Part shown: positions 44,983-53,213 of the stretch, one piece after another
Position numbering within the stretch: the stretch's first letter is position 1
Layout of the letters: each line of letters starts with the position of its first letter
Assembly (NCBI RefSeq): GCF_041080625.1
Contig: NZ_CP163518.1
Location: forward strand, 4,340,001 to 4,404,000
Source: Streptomyces sp. CG1
Lineage (GTDB): Bacteria > Actinomycetota > Actinomycetes > Streptomycetales > Streptomycetaceae
Length of the DNA: 64,000 bases
Direction of reading: 5' to 3'
The notes under the pieces: generated by a model
The model's input: the letters and a program-made list of their open reading frames with translations, nothing else
Told to the model about the DNA's origin: nothing
The model's database searches: none
Made by a program: the position numbers and the translations under genes

Positions 44983-47900
44983 CTACAGCAGCCCATCCCA
45001 CATCTGTTCCAGCAGCACAGACCACCAGCTCTCCGGCGAGCCGAGCGCCGCCGGGTCCAGGGCGGCCAGCTGCGCCTGGAAGTCGACGGTCCAGCGGCCG
45101 GCCTGCTCCTGGTTCAGTCCGTACCGCAGGCGCCACATCCGGCCCAGCAGCGCCAGGCAGCGCGCGAACTCCGGCAGCCCGGTGTTCACGAACTGCGGCG
45201 GCACCGGAGCCCCGCCCGGCCCCGCCTCGACGGGCACGGCCACGATGTTCGCCGTCCCGTACTGCACACAGATCGCCCTGCCGAAGTCGGTGCCCATGAC
45301 GAGGTACGAGCCCGCGTCCGGCGCCGGCTGCACCCCGCGCTCGGCCGCCAGTTCCGCCAGCGTCGGCACCGGACGGCCGGGCTGGGCCTGCGCCCAGAAG
45401 AACGGACCCATGTCCAGCGGCAGGCCGGCCACGACCAGCGTGTGCGCCACGATCGGCGGCACCCCCTGCCGCGACACCGCCTGCTGGTCGAACCGGAAGA
45501 TGCCCGGCCCGAACGCCGCCGCCAGCTCCTGCGCGATGCCCTCCGGCGGGACCGGCGGCGCGGCCTGCACCGGCGGCAGCGGCGCCCGCACCGGCGCGGG
45601 CCGCGCGGGCCCGTCCGCCACCTGGTGCAACTCGCCCTGGTGAGCCAGCAACTGCTGCATGCCCTGCTGCCGGCTCGCGTGGTCCGTGCCGTACGGCGCG
45701 ATGCTCGTGATCCGCGCCTGCGGCCACTGCTCCCGGATCATCCGCGCACAGTAGGCGCCCGGCAGCTCGCACGACTCCAGCTCCGTGTGCAGCTCCAGCA
45801 CCTGGTCCGCCGGCACATTCATCGCCCGCAGCTCATGGAAGATCTGCCACTCCGGATGCGGCGTACCCGGCGCCGAACGCCGGATCAGCTGCTGCTCCGA
45901 ACCGTCCTGCGCGCGGTAACGCAGCACGGCCTGATAACCCGGACCGACCGTCGGCTGCCCCTGCTGGGGATACCCGTACGCCGGCGACTGCCCCGGCATG
46001 GGCGCGCCCGGCGGCATCGGCTGCGGTGCCCCCGGGGCGCCTGGCGGCATACCGGGAGCGCCCGGGGCACCGAGTGCGCCGGGGGCGGGCGGCGGCGGAG
46101 GTGCGCCGGGACCGGTCGCCGGGGGCGCGGCGAACACGGTCTCCGCATGGTGCACGGCCCCGCGCCCGCCCCCCGGAGCACCTGGGGCGCCAGGCGCGCC
46201 GGGGCCGGCGGGGCCACTCGGAGGCTGCGGCGCGCCGGGGGCACCGAGTCCCGCGGGAGCGCCCGGAGGCTGTGGCGCGCCAGGCATGGGCGGCATACCC
46301 GGGGCGCCCGGAACCATGGGAGCGCCGGGCGGATTCGGCATGCCCGGGGCACCCGGACCGCCCTGCACGCCTGGCGCACCCGGAACACCCGGGGCACCCG
46401 GCGGCTGTGGCGCGCCCCCGCCCAGCTGGCTGGGATCGGCCAGCACCGTGGCCGCGTGGTGCACGTTCCCCGGAGGCGCGGCAGGCGGGTTGGGGGCGCC
46501 CGGAGCGTTCGGCACGCCCGGCGCCTGCGCCCCTGCCGCACCACCCGGACCACCCGGACCACCCGGACCACCCGGCGCGCCCGCACCGCCCTGCCCCTCG
46601 GGCCCCTCCGGCCCGAGAGCCGACACCAGCTGCGTCGGCACGTACCCACCGGCGGGCGCACCCGGAACGGGCGGCGTCGGCGCACTCCCCGGACGCGCGC
46701 CCGGCGCGCCAGGGGCACCCGGCGGCGGAGGCGGCGCACCCACGCCACCGCGCGCCTTCTTCGGCGGCGGGGCCGCCTTACTGGTCGCGGCATCCGCGAT
46801 GTCACCGGCGTTGGGCGCGAGCGGCCGCGCGGCGGCGCCCGGGCCGGCCGGAGGCTGCGGCGCACCCGGCGCACCGCCCGGCGCCTGCGGGTAGCCGTAG
46901 CCCTGAGCGGCCTGCGGAGCGCCAGGCCCCTGCGGATAGCCGTACGTGGGGGCGGCCGGGGGCGGCGGGGGCGTACTGCCCTGCGGCACGCCCGGCGCAC
47001 CGGGAGCTGCGGGGGGCGGAAGCGGAGCACCGGGCGCCCCCGGCGGGTATCCGGGTACGCCCGGCGGAGGCGTGCCGGGAGCTGCCGGCGGCTGCGGATA
47101 GCCGTACGGCGGCGTGCCGGGCGGCGGAGGAGGCGTACTGCCTTGCGGAGCGCCCGGCGCACCAGGAGCGGCGGCCGCGCCGGGCACACCAGGCACGCCC
47201 GGCGCGTGCGCAGCATCAGGCGCCCCCGGCGCACCACCAGGGGCGGACGAGCCACCCGGCACGCCCACCGGGAAGCCCTGCGCGCCCGGCGCGCCCGGCG
47301 CGTTCGCAGCATCGAGCGCCGGCGCCACCGCCGTCGGCGGCAGCTGGCTGCCCCCCGACATCAACGCCGTCTTCGCCTCCGCCGTGCTCGCCGGAGGCCG
47401 CGGAGCCTCACCGCCGGGATCGCTCAACGGCGGCGCGAACACCGTCGCCGGAAGCGGTACAGAGCGGTCGTCCTCACCCGGGCCCGCGTTCGTGTCGGTA
47501 CCGGACCAAGGCGTCGCCCCCACCGGCACATCCGCAGGCGGCACATCCCCAGGAACAGGCGCCCCGGGCACACCGGACGCGCCCGGCGCACCCGATCCAC
47601 CCTGCGCCCCACCGGGCGCCCCGGACACCCCAGGCCCCCCAGGCACCCCCGAAGCCCCCTCAGGCGCCCCGGCCTGCGTCTCCGCCAGCCCCGCCCCACC
47701 GGACGAAGCCCCGACAACGCCACTGGACGCACCCGTGGCAACACCAGCGCCGGAACCCACACCTGAGACACCGGCAGCACCACCACTACTGGCACCGCCC
47801 CCAGAACCCGACCCGGCCCCCGAACCGCCCTCGCCCCCCGGCCGCCGGTCGCCCCCGATGCCCAGCTTGTCCGCCGCCTCCTGCAGCCACTCCGGAGGAG

Positions 47901-48234
47901 TCAGCAGGAACGACGTCTGATTGAGGTCCATCCGGGCAGCCGCCGGCGCCGGAACCGCGTCCCGCGGCTCGTCGGCACGGCCGTACTCCTCCTCGTACCG
48001 GCGGATCACCTCACCCACCGGCAGACCGGGCCACAGCGTCGCCTCCCCGCTGTCCCGGGCGATCACCAGCCGCTGCGCGCCCGCGTCCGAACGCGGACCC
48101 TCCGCCCGGTCCTCGCCCCACACCACGAAACCCAGCTCGAACTCCCGCACCCGCACCTCACGATGCTGGTACGCGGGCACGTCACCGTTGATCCACTCCT
48201 CGGCGCGCTCCTGCGCCTGCGCGTAGGTCACCAT
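44983..48234 (-). CDS. Imm35 / GAPG-repeat / deaminase-like / SUKH-4 multidomain protein
   Basis: This is a 1083-residue protein. Residues 1-85 (YAQAQERAEEWINGDVPAYQ, FELGFVVWGED) look like immunity domain Imm35. From ~127 to ~765 it is collagen-like GAPGAPG/PPGA low complexity. A globular domain (~770-880) has HPEWQIFHEL (His ~792) and, 29 residues on, SCELPGAYC (Cys ~821 and ~828), the spacing of a zinc deaminase HxE...CxxC core, as in polymorphic-toxin deaminases. The C-terminus (~890-1083; IFRFDQQAVSRQGVPPIVAHTL, GSYLVMGTDFGRAICV) fits SUKH-4. ATG 48234; GTG 48231 is possible. It lies 10 bp after the WHH/SUKH gene. There is no signal peptide. Domain calls are from memory of the families. 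Confidence 0.8.
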   Translation of the reverse strand: MVTYAQAQERAEEWINGDVPAYQHREVRVREFELGFVVWGEDRAEGPRSDAGAQRLVIARDSGEATLWPGLPVGEVIRRYEEEYGRADEPRDAVPAPAAARMDLNQTSFLLTPPEWLQEAADKLGIGGDRRPGGEGGSGAGSGSGGGASSGGAAGVSGVGSGAGVATGASSGVVGASSGGAGLAETQAGAPEGASGVPGGPGVSGAPGGAQGGSGAPGASGVPGAPVPGDVPPADVPVGATPWSGTDTNAGPGEDDRSVPLPATVFAPPLSDPGGEAPRPPASTAEAKTALMSGGSQLPPTAVAPALDAANAPGAPGAQGFPVGVPGGSSAPGGAPGAPDAAHAPGVPGVPGAAAAPGAPGAPQGSTPPPPPGTPPYGYPQPPAAPGTPPPGVPGYPPGAPGAPLPPPAAPGAPGVPQGSTPPPPPAAPTYGYPQGPGAPQAAQGYGYPQAPGGAPGAPQPPAGPGAAARPLAPNAGDIADAATSKAAPPPKKARGGVGAPPPPPGAPGAPGARPGSAPTPPVPGAPAGGYVPTQLVSALGPEGPEGQGGAGAPGGPGGPGGPGGAAGAQAPGVPNAPGAPNPPAAPPGNVHHAATVLADPSQLGGGAPQPPGAPGVPGAPGVQGGPGAPGMPNPPGAPMVPGAPGMPPMPGAPQPPGAPAGLGAPGAPQPPSGPAGPGAPGAPGAPGGGRGAVHHAETVFAAPPATGPGAPPPPPAPGALGAPGAPGMPPGAPGAPQPMPPGAPMPGQSPAYGYPQQGQPTVGPGYQAVLRYRAQDGSEQQLIRRSAPGTPHPEWQIFHELRAMNVPADQVLELHTELESCELPGAYCARMIREQWPQARITSIAPYGTDHASRQQGMQQLLAHQGELHQVADGPARPAPVRAPLPPVQAAPPVPPEGIAQELAAAFGPGIFRFDQQAVSRQGVPPIVAHTLVVAGLPLDMGPFFWAQAQPGRPVPTLAELAAERGVQPAPDAGSYLVMGTDFGRAICVQYGTANIVAVPVEAGPGGAPVPPQFVNTGLPEFARCLALLGRMWRLRYGLNQEQAGRWTVDFQAQLAALDPAALGSPESWWSVLLEQMWDGLL

Positions 48235-48244
48235 CGCCTGCAGC

Positions 48245-49255
48245 TCACTCCCCCACCGGGCCGGACGACGCCGAGCCGGCAGACACCGGAACGACATGGG
48301 CGAAACCGCCGTCGACCATCAGATTCGCCACCGTCTCCAACTCCGGCGGATTCCCCGCCAGCCGCGACAAAAAGGCATCGAAGTCATCACCGCACGGCAG
48401 CAGCACACGCTCCACCCGCTCCGCCGGCGACCACGACGGATCCACGTCACGCACATCGTCGTACGCGCAGAACCACACCGAACCCGACCGCTCGCCCTTC
48501 ACCTTCACCACGAGCAACCCGCCCTGCACGAACGCCACCCCGAGGTAATCCTTCGTCAGGTGGTCCCGCAGACACTTGTTGACATACACCAGGTCGTTCA
48601 CGGCCGCCTCGTCCCGCACCATGAAGAACGGCTGGTCCACCAGCAGACCCAACTCGGCGACCAGCGCCGCACCCACCGGCGCACAGCCGCCCGCCGCCTT
48701 CAGGAACGAGCGATACGCGCCCGGAAGCCGGAAACCGAGATCCTCCTCGACCCCCTGCACCTGCGCCTCCGTCACCGCCACACCCGACTTCGGCAGCCCG
48801 AAATGCGCCGGCCGCGTCTCCTGCAACGGCCGCGTGCCGCGCTTGCCGTGATCCACCGGCGCCGTCGCGATCCCGCCGTGATGCCGCAGCAGCGCCTTCA
48901 CCTCGACCGGAATCAGCTCCAACCGCCGCGTACCGGCCACGTGATGCCACGTCCAGCCGTGCGGCGTCGCCACATCCGGCACCGTGTCCCACAACTCGTG
49001 CCGCTCCGCCGCCAGCGCCGCGTTCGCCGACACATAGTCCGTCAGCCGCAACTCGTCCACGCCGAAACCGTCCGGCGGCTCGGCGATCTCCACCGCCACA
49101 CGCGCGTACGGAGCAAAATCCGGGTAACCACGCTCGTCGACCCGTACTCCTCTCGGGTGACGTGCCGCACGGACCGGATCCGGGAAATGCACGACCTGCC
49201 CGGCGTAGGCCGCGTTCGGCGGCGCGGCTTGCTGCCCGAGCCGACCTGTCGTCAT
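48245..49255 (-). CDS. WHH-type nuclease-like / SUKH (SMI1-KNR4) fusion
   Basis: The 336-residue protein starts at ATG 49255 after AGGGGG. The segment near residue 100-120 (WTWHHVAGTRRLELIPVEVKALLRHHGG) matches the WHH variant of HNH toxin nucleases: conserved W-HH, then the late His in RHHGG. From ~155 to the C-terminus (VTEAQVQGVEEDLGFRLPGAYRSFLKAAGG, VNDLVYVNKCLRDHL, FCAYDDVRDVDP) it is a SUKH/SMI1-KNR4 immunity domain. A toxin-like and an immunity-like domain in one chain, with no export signal, suggest a self-neutralised or domesticated module. It heads the operon with the 3.2-kb gene. Confidence 0.82.
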   Translation of the reverse strand: MTTGRLGQQAAPPNAAYAGQVVHFPDPVRAARHPRGVRVDERGYPDFAPYARVAVEIAEPPDGFGVDELRLTDYVSANAALAAERHELWDTVPDVATPHGWTWHHVAGTRRLELIPVEVKALLRHHGGIATAPVDHGKRGTRPLQETRPAHFGLPKSGVAVTEAQVQGVEEDLGFRLPGAYRSFLKAAGGCAPVGAALVAELGLLVDQPFFMVRDEAAVNDLVYVNKCLRDHLTKDYLGVAFVQGGLLVVKVKGERSGSVWFCAYDDVRDVDPSWSPAERVERVLLPCGDDFDAFLSRLAGNPPELETVANLMVDGGFAHVVPVSAGSASSGPVGE

Positions 49256-49518
49256 GGCGGTAGCCCCCTGCGGCGTTCTCTCTGGCCTCAATCGGCGGTG
49301 TCGATCGCGGATGGCCACAGCCTATGCGGTACACGAACCCCGGTCACCGGCCCACCACATCCCCGAGGAAACCGCCCCTCCGCTTCCGTCACCAGCCGTC
49401 ACCCCACCGTGACGACCTGCCCCGACTAGGGCGTGTCGCGCCGCCCCAGCTTCCGCACCGGCCACGGCATTTGGCACCCTGTGTCCTTCGAGGGGATGCC
49501 CGGGGAGGGAAAACGATC

Positions 49519-50034
49519 ATGAATACCTTGCGCACCGGAGGCACCGACGTGCGGGCCGGCGACCCCCGCATCGGCTGGAGCGGCACCGACACACCCCCCG
49601 CCCCCACCCTCCGCCACCGCCGCGACGGCATCCTCCCCACCGTCGCCGCCGCCCTCTCCGTCCGCGGCGCCACCCTCACCGGCACCGCGGCCCGCAGCGA
49701 CCAACCCCCACCCCTGCACCCCCTCGTCCAGGACTTCCTCGACACCCTCACCAGCGGCGAGCGCGACCGCTTCACCGGCCGCTGCGCCGAAACCATCCTC
49801 ATCTCCCGGCACATCACCGCAGCCGACGCCACCCGCACCAAACGCGCCGCCCGAAAACCCATGACCAACAGCGAAGCCCGCAAAGCCCTCAAACACGCCA
49901 AACTCACCGCCCGCCGCATACGCGAGGACGGCGACCCCCTCCACGGCAGCTTCGCCACCCCCTGCCGCACCTGCACCGCCCTCAGCGCCCACTTCGGCGT
50001 CCGCATCGTCGACCCCACGGCAACCGACGGCTGA
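49519..50034 (+). CDS. YwqJ-type nucleotide/nucleic-acid deaminase
   Basis: This 171-residue protein has the zinc-deaminase core: Cys89-Ala-Glu91 (TGRCAE, metal ligand and proton shuttle) and Pro148-Cys149-Arg-Thr-Cys152 (PCRTC). The phrases GILPTVAAALSVRGATL and PPPLHPLVQDFLDTLTSGERDRFTGRC match what I know as YwqJ-related deaminases, a polymorphic-toxin family. There is no signal peptide or secretion leader, so it may act inside the cell. ATG 49519 follows GGGAGGGA. The next gene encodes a SUKH-3 immunity-like protein, as expected for a toxin-immunity pair. The codons are almost exclusively C-ending. Confidence 0.85.
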   Translation: MNTLRTGGTDVRAGDPRIGWSGTDTPPAPTLRHRRDGILPTVAAALSVRGATLTGTAARSDQPPPLHPLVQDFLDTLTSGERDRFTGRCAETILISRHITAADATRTKRAARKPMTNSEARKALKHAKLTARRIREDGDPLHGSFATPCRTCTALSAHFGVRIVDPTATDG

Positions 50035-50092
50035 CCACCACCGTCCACCCCAGTACCACCCGCCGGCACGACACACGACGAACGAAGGGCAG

Positions 50093-50626
50093 ATGCACCC
50101 CGACAACGCCACCACCCCCAAGCCCGCCGCCCGCCACGAGCACGGGGCCACCCCGGCCCGCTTCCCCGTACTCGTCGACGCCGCCCTGCGCGCCGCCGGC
50201 TGGCAACCCGGACGCTGGGACATAAAACAGGCGGAAATCTGGGCCGACGCCCTACGCGCACACACCTCACCCGCCGGACACCGGCACACCGTCTTCCCCG
50301 CCGCCGTCGAAGCCTGGGCCGAATTCGGCGGCCTCCGCATCACCCCCAGCGGACCCGGCCGCCAGATCGCCCCCGCCACCCTCCACCTCGACCCCCTGCA
50401 CGGCCTCCACCACGCCCGCACCCTCGGCGACCTCGGCCGCGCCCTCGGCACCGAGCTCTGCCCCCTCGGCGAAGAGACCGACACCGCCGCCGTCCTCGCC
50501 ATCGACACCGAAGGCCGCGTCTACACCCTCGACCACACCGGCGACTGGTACGCAGGCCCCGACATCGACCACGCCCTCGCCACGCTCATCACCGGCATCG
50601 AACCCGTCCGCCTCACCGCCGGCTGA
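50093..50626 (+). CDS. SUKH-3 immunity-type protein
   Basis: This 177-residue cytosolic protein matches the SUKH-3 family: VLVDAALRAAGWQPGRWDIKQAEIWADAL, HTVFPAAVEAWAEFGGLRI, LGTELCPLGEETDTAAVLAIDTEGRVYTLDHTGDWYAG. SUKH-3 proteins typically neutralise YwqJ/deaminase toxins. It follows the deaminase gene by 58 bp in the same direction, ATG 50093 after GAAGGGCAG. Like its neighbour it uses extremely C-rich codons. Confidence 0.85.
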   Translation: MHPDNATTPKPAARHEHGATPARFPVLVDAALRAAGWQPGRWDIKQAEIWADALRAHTSPAGHRHTVFPAAVEAWAEFGGLRITPSGPGRQIAPATLHLDPLHGLHHARTLGDLGRALGTELCPLGEETDTAAVLAIDTEGRVYTLDHTGDWYAGPDIDHALATLITGIEPVRLTAG

Positions 50627-50664
50627 GACACAGCCAAGACACCAGCCCCCGAGGCGACCGAGGC

Positions 50665-51966
50665 CTACGCCGCCGGAATCACCGCCGACACCCGGAAACC
50701 CCCCGCATCCGTCGGCCCCGACACAAACACACCACCCAGCGCCACAACCCGCTCGCGCATCCCCACCAAGCCGTTCCCACCCGACGGCAACCCCGCCGCC
50801 GACGCCGACCCCGGCTCCGGCGGCCGCTCGTTCTCCACCTGCATCGCGATCTCCGACACCCGATGCGCAAGCCGCACATGCGTCTTCGCACCCGCCGCAT
50901 GCTTGTGGACGTTCGTCAACGCCTCCTGCACCACCCGGTACGCCGTCCGCTCGATCTGCGCCGCATACGACCGCACCTCCCCCTCCACCGACAGATCCAC
51001 GACCATCCCCGCCGCCGCCGACTGCCCGATCAACTCATCCAACTCCGCCAGATGCGGCCCGTCCTCCCCCACCGCCCGGAAAGCCGCAGCCGCAGCCGCC
51101 TCCCGCACCGCCGCCAACGGCACCCCGGCCGCCCGCCGGCCCACATCCTCCCCCGCCCGCAACACCCCGAGCATCTCCCGCAACTCGGTCAACGCCTGCC
51201 GCCCCATGTCCCCCACCAGAGCGGCATTCCGCACCGCCTTCTCCGGATCCTTCCGGGCCACCGCCTGCAACGCCGCCGAATGCACCACCATCAGACTCAC
51301 CCGATGCGCGACAACGTCATGCATCTCCCGCGCGATCCGCGTCCGCTCCTCATTGCGCGCCCACTCGGCCCGCTCCTCCGCCCGCTCCGCCAGCAACTGA
51401 AGCTCCCGCTCCAGCGAATCCGCCCGCTCCCGCAAGCTCTCCATCAACCGCCGCCGCGCCCCCACGTACAACCCCAGCAGCACCGGCGGAGCCGTCAGCC
51501 CCAGCGCCGTCGTCACCGCAGCGAACGGCACGAACCAGTCACCGAGCGTCAGATCCCCCCGCGCCATGTCCTGCCGCACCCGCACGAACGTCACGACCGC
51601 CGTCCCCACCAGCGACATCCCCGCCAACGCCCCGATGATCCGGCGCGGCAGCTCACACGAGGCGAGGGTGTACAGGCCGACGACACCCAGCAGAAACCCC
51701 ATCTGCGCAGGCGTGATCGCGATGGCGACGAGCACGACGGCGATCGGCCACTTCCGCCGCAGGAGCAGCACCGACCCGGCGATCAGGCCGAAAACGATCC
51801 CCACCGACACCGGGATCCCCGCATCCCGGGCGAACGGAATCCCCTCCGCACCGCACTCCACAGCGGACACCAGCGCGAGACTCCCGTCGAGCACCGCACT
51901 GCGCCACCTCCCCCACCACCACGGGCCGGTCAGGCCCCTGGTGTGGTCTTCCCCCGTAGTGGTCAT
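50665..51966 (-). CDS. Sensor histidine kinase, NarL/HisKA_3 type (orphan)
   Basis: This 433-residue two-component sensor has about six N-terminal TM helices (~25-185), the dimerisation/phosphoacceptor helix RIAREMHDVVAHRVSLMVVHSAALQ (His ~216), and a C-terminal ATPase (YRVVQEALTNVHKHA N-box, then GGNGLVGMRERV G-box). ATG 51966. No response-regulator gene is on either side, so its partner is elsewhere. The stimulus is unknown. Confidence 0.92.
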   Translation of the reverse strand: MTTTGEDHTRGLTGPWWWGRWRSAVLDGSLALVSAVECGAEGIPFARDAGIPVSVGIVFGLIAGSVLLLRRKWPIAVVLVAIAITPAQMGFLLGVVGLYTLASCELPRRIIGALAGMSLVGTAVVTFVRVRQDMARGDLTLGDWFVPFAAVTTALGLTAPPVLLGLYVGARRRLMESLRERADSLERELQLLAERAEERAEWARNEERTRIAREMHDVVAHRVSLMVVHSAALQAVARKDPEKAVRNAALVGDMGRQALTELREMLGVLRAGEDVGRRAAGVPLAAVREAAAAAAFRAVGEDGPHLAELDELIGQSAAAGMVVDLSVEGEVRSYAAQIERTAYRVVQEALTNVHKHAAGAKTHVRLAHRVSEIAMQVENERPPEPGSASAAGLPSGGNGLVGMRERVVALGGVFVSGPTDAGGFRVSAVIPAA

Positions 51967-52126
51967 GCATCCAGCCTACGGGCCACCGCCAGCCCTTTTC
52001 CGGCGACTTGCGCCGACGTCCACACACCACACTCCGTAACCGGACGGCCCCGATACCCACAGGTATCCCTCGAACTGGTGAACCCTTCCCGTTCGACCCC
52101 GGAACCCACTATTCCGGCCAGACGGT

Positions 52127-53006
52127 ATGCCCATGGCACATTCACCAGGCAAATACGCCGACTTCGAGGGCTTGCGGCAGCAGGCGGTCACCTTGCGCCG
52201 GGCCGGCTACAGCCTCCGGCAGATCCGGGACGAGCTGAAGATCTTCAACAACGACATCCTCAACCAGCTGGTCAAGGGCGAGCCCCCACCGGAGTGGACC
52301 AAGCGCCCGAACGCGAAGGACGACCTCCGGGCAAAGGCCCGGGAGCTACGGCTCCAGGGCTGGACATACGACCAGATCGAGGCGGAGCTGGGGTGCTCGC
52401 GCAGTTCGGTGTCGCTGTGGGTACGGGACCTACCGAAGCCGGAACGCAAGCGCAGCCCCGAGGAAGCGGCAGCCATCGCACGCAAGGGCTGGGAGGAGAG
52501 GCTGCGCCTTCGAGACGAGGAGCGCCAAGAGACCAAAGAGAAGGCCAAGCTGGCAATCGGCGGGCTGTCGCCTCGCGAGCTGTTCCTGTTAGGTGTGGGC
52601 CTGTACTGGGCAGAGGGGGGGCAAGGACAAGTCGTATGACCGCCGCGAGAACGTCGCCTTCGTGAACAGCGACCCCGGCATGATCGAGGTATTCCTGGCC
52701 TGGCTCCACCTCCTGGAGGTGGAGCGGGATCGCCTCCGATTCACGGTGATGATCCATGAGACGGCGGACGTTGCAGCCGCCGAGCGCTACTGGGCAGATC
52801 TCGTCGGCGCCGACTCGCCCTGCTTCAACAAGACGACGATCAAAAAACACAACCCCAAGACGGTTCGCAAGAACACCGGCGACAACTACCGTGGGTGCCT
52901 CGTGATCAAAGTCCTGAAAGGTGCCGACTTGTACCGTCGCATCGAAGGGTCTTGGTACGGCATAGTGGAGGCCGCGCGCGAGCTCGATCGGCCAAATCGG
53001 ACATAG
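52127..53006 (+). pseudogene. HTH plus LAGLIDADG-like protein, frameshifted, with a TTA codon
   Basis: The first frame (52127-52639) holds two helix-turn-helix-like units (LRQQAVTLRRAGYSLRQIRDELK and ARELRLQGWTYDQIEAELGCSRSSVSLWVRDL), then LSPRELFLLGVGLYWAEG, the first LAGLIDADG-like helix. It then ends early. The rest (KDKSYDRRENVAFVNSDPGMIEVFLAWLH...YWADLVG...) continues in another frame to 53006. Removing one G from the G7 tract at 52615-52621 rejoins them into ~292 residues. Codon 155 is TTA (52589-52591), requiring bldA. It could be a decayed mobile homing-type gene, a phase-variable gene or a sequencing error. It ends 11 bp before tRNA-Gln. Confidence 0.75.
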
Positions 53007-53017
53007 TGCGCCAATCA

Positions 53018-53091
53018 TCCCGGATCGTCTAAAGGTAGGACAAACGGTTTTGGTCCGTTGAATGAGGGTTCGAATCCTTCTCCGGGAGCCA
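53018..53091 (+). tRNA. tRNA-Gln(UUG)
   Basis: TCCCGGA at 53018 pairs with TCCGGGA (53081-53087), then discriminator G and an encoded CCA. The anticodon arm AACGG-TTTTGGT-CCGTT gives anticodon TTG. The T-arm contains GGTTCGAATCC. It is 74 nt with CCA. Confidence 0.96.
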
Positions 53092-53111
53092 CAGCACACA
53101 AGACCTAGGTT

Positions 53112-53142
53112 CGGGCCCTGACCTCCGTCAGGGCCCGCTCTC
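53112..53142 (+). terminator. Terminator of tRNA-Gln
   Basis: cgggccctgac (53112-53122) and gtcagggcccg (53127-53137) form a perfect 11-bp stem, followed by CTCTC. Confidence 0.8.
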
Positions 53143-53213
53143 ATGTCCCCCATGAAACGCCCCGGTATCCTGCGGCTGTCATCCCCACTCACCCACAGCC
53201 GAAGGGCAACCCC

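Noticed and set aside
46000..47800. Repeats in the GAPG region as a CRISPR array
   Set aside because: The repeats are short codon-level (GGNGCNCCN) and in frame with no spacers of uniform length; they encode low-complexity protein.
46026..47924. Long plus-strand frame over the GAPG-repeat region, His/Arg/Pro-rich
   Set aside because: It mirrors the repetitive codons of the minus-strand gene; no independent start or domain.
53018..53091. tRNA-Gln as an attachment site of an integrated element
   Set aside because: No integrase gene and no direct repeat of the tRNA 3' end is visible nearby; only the broken HTH/LAGLIDADG-like gene adjoins it.
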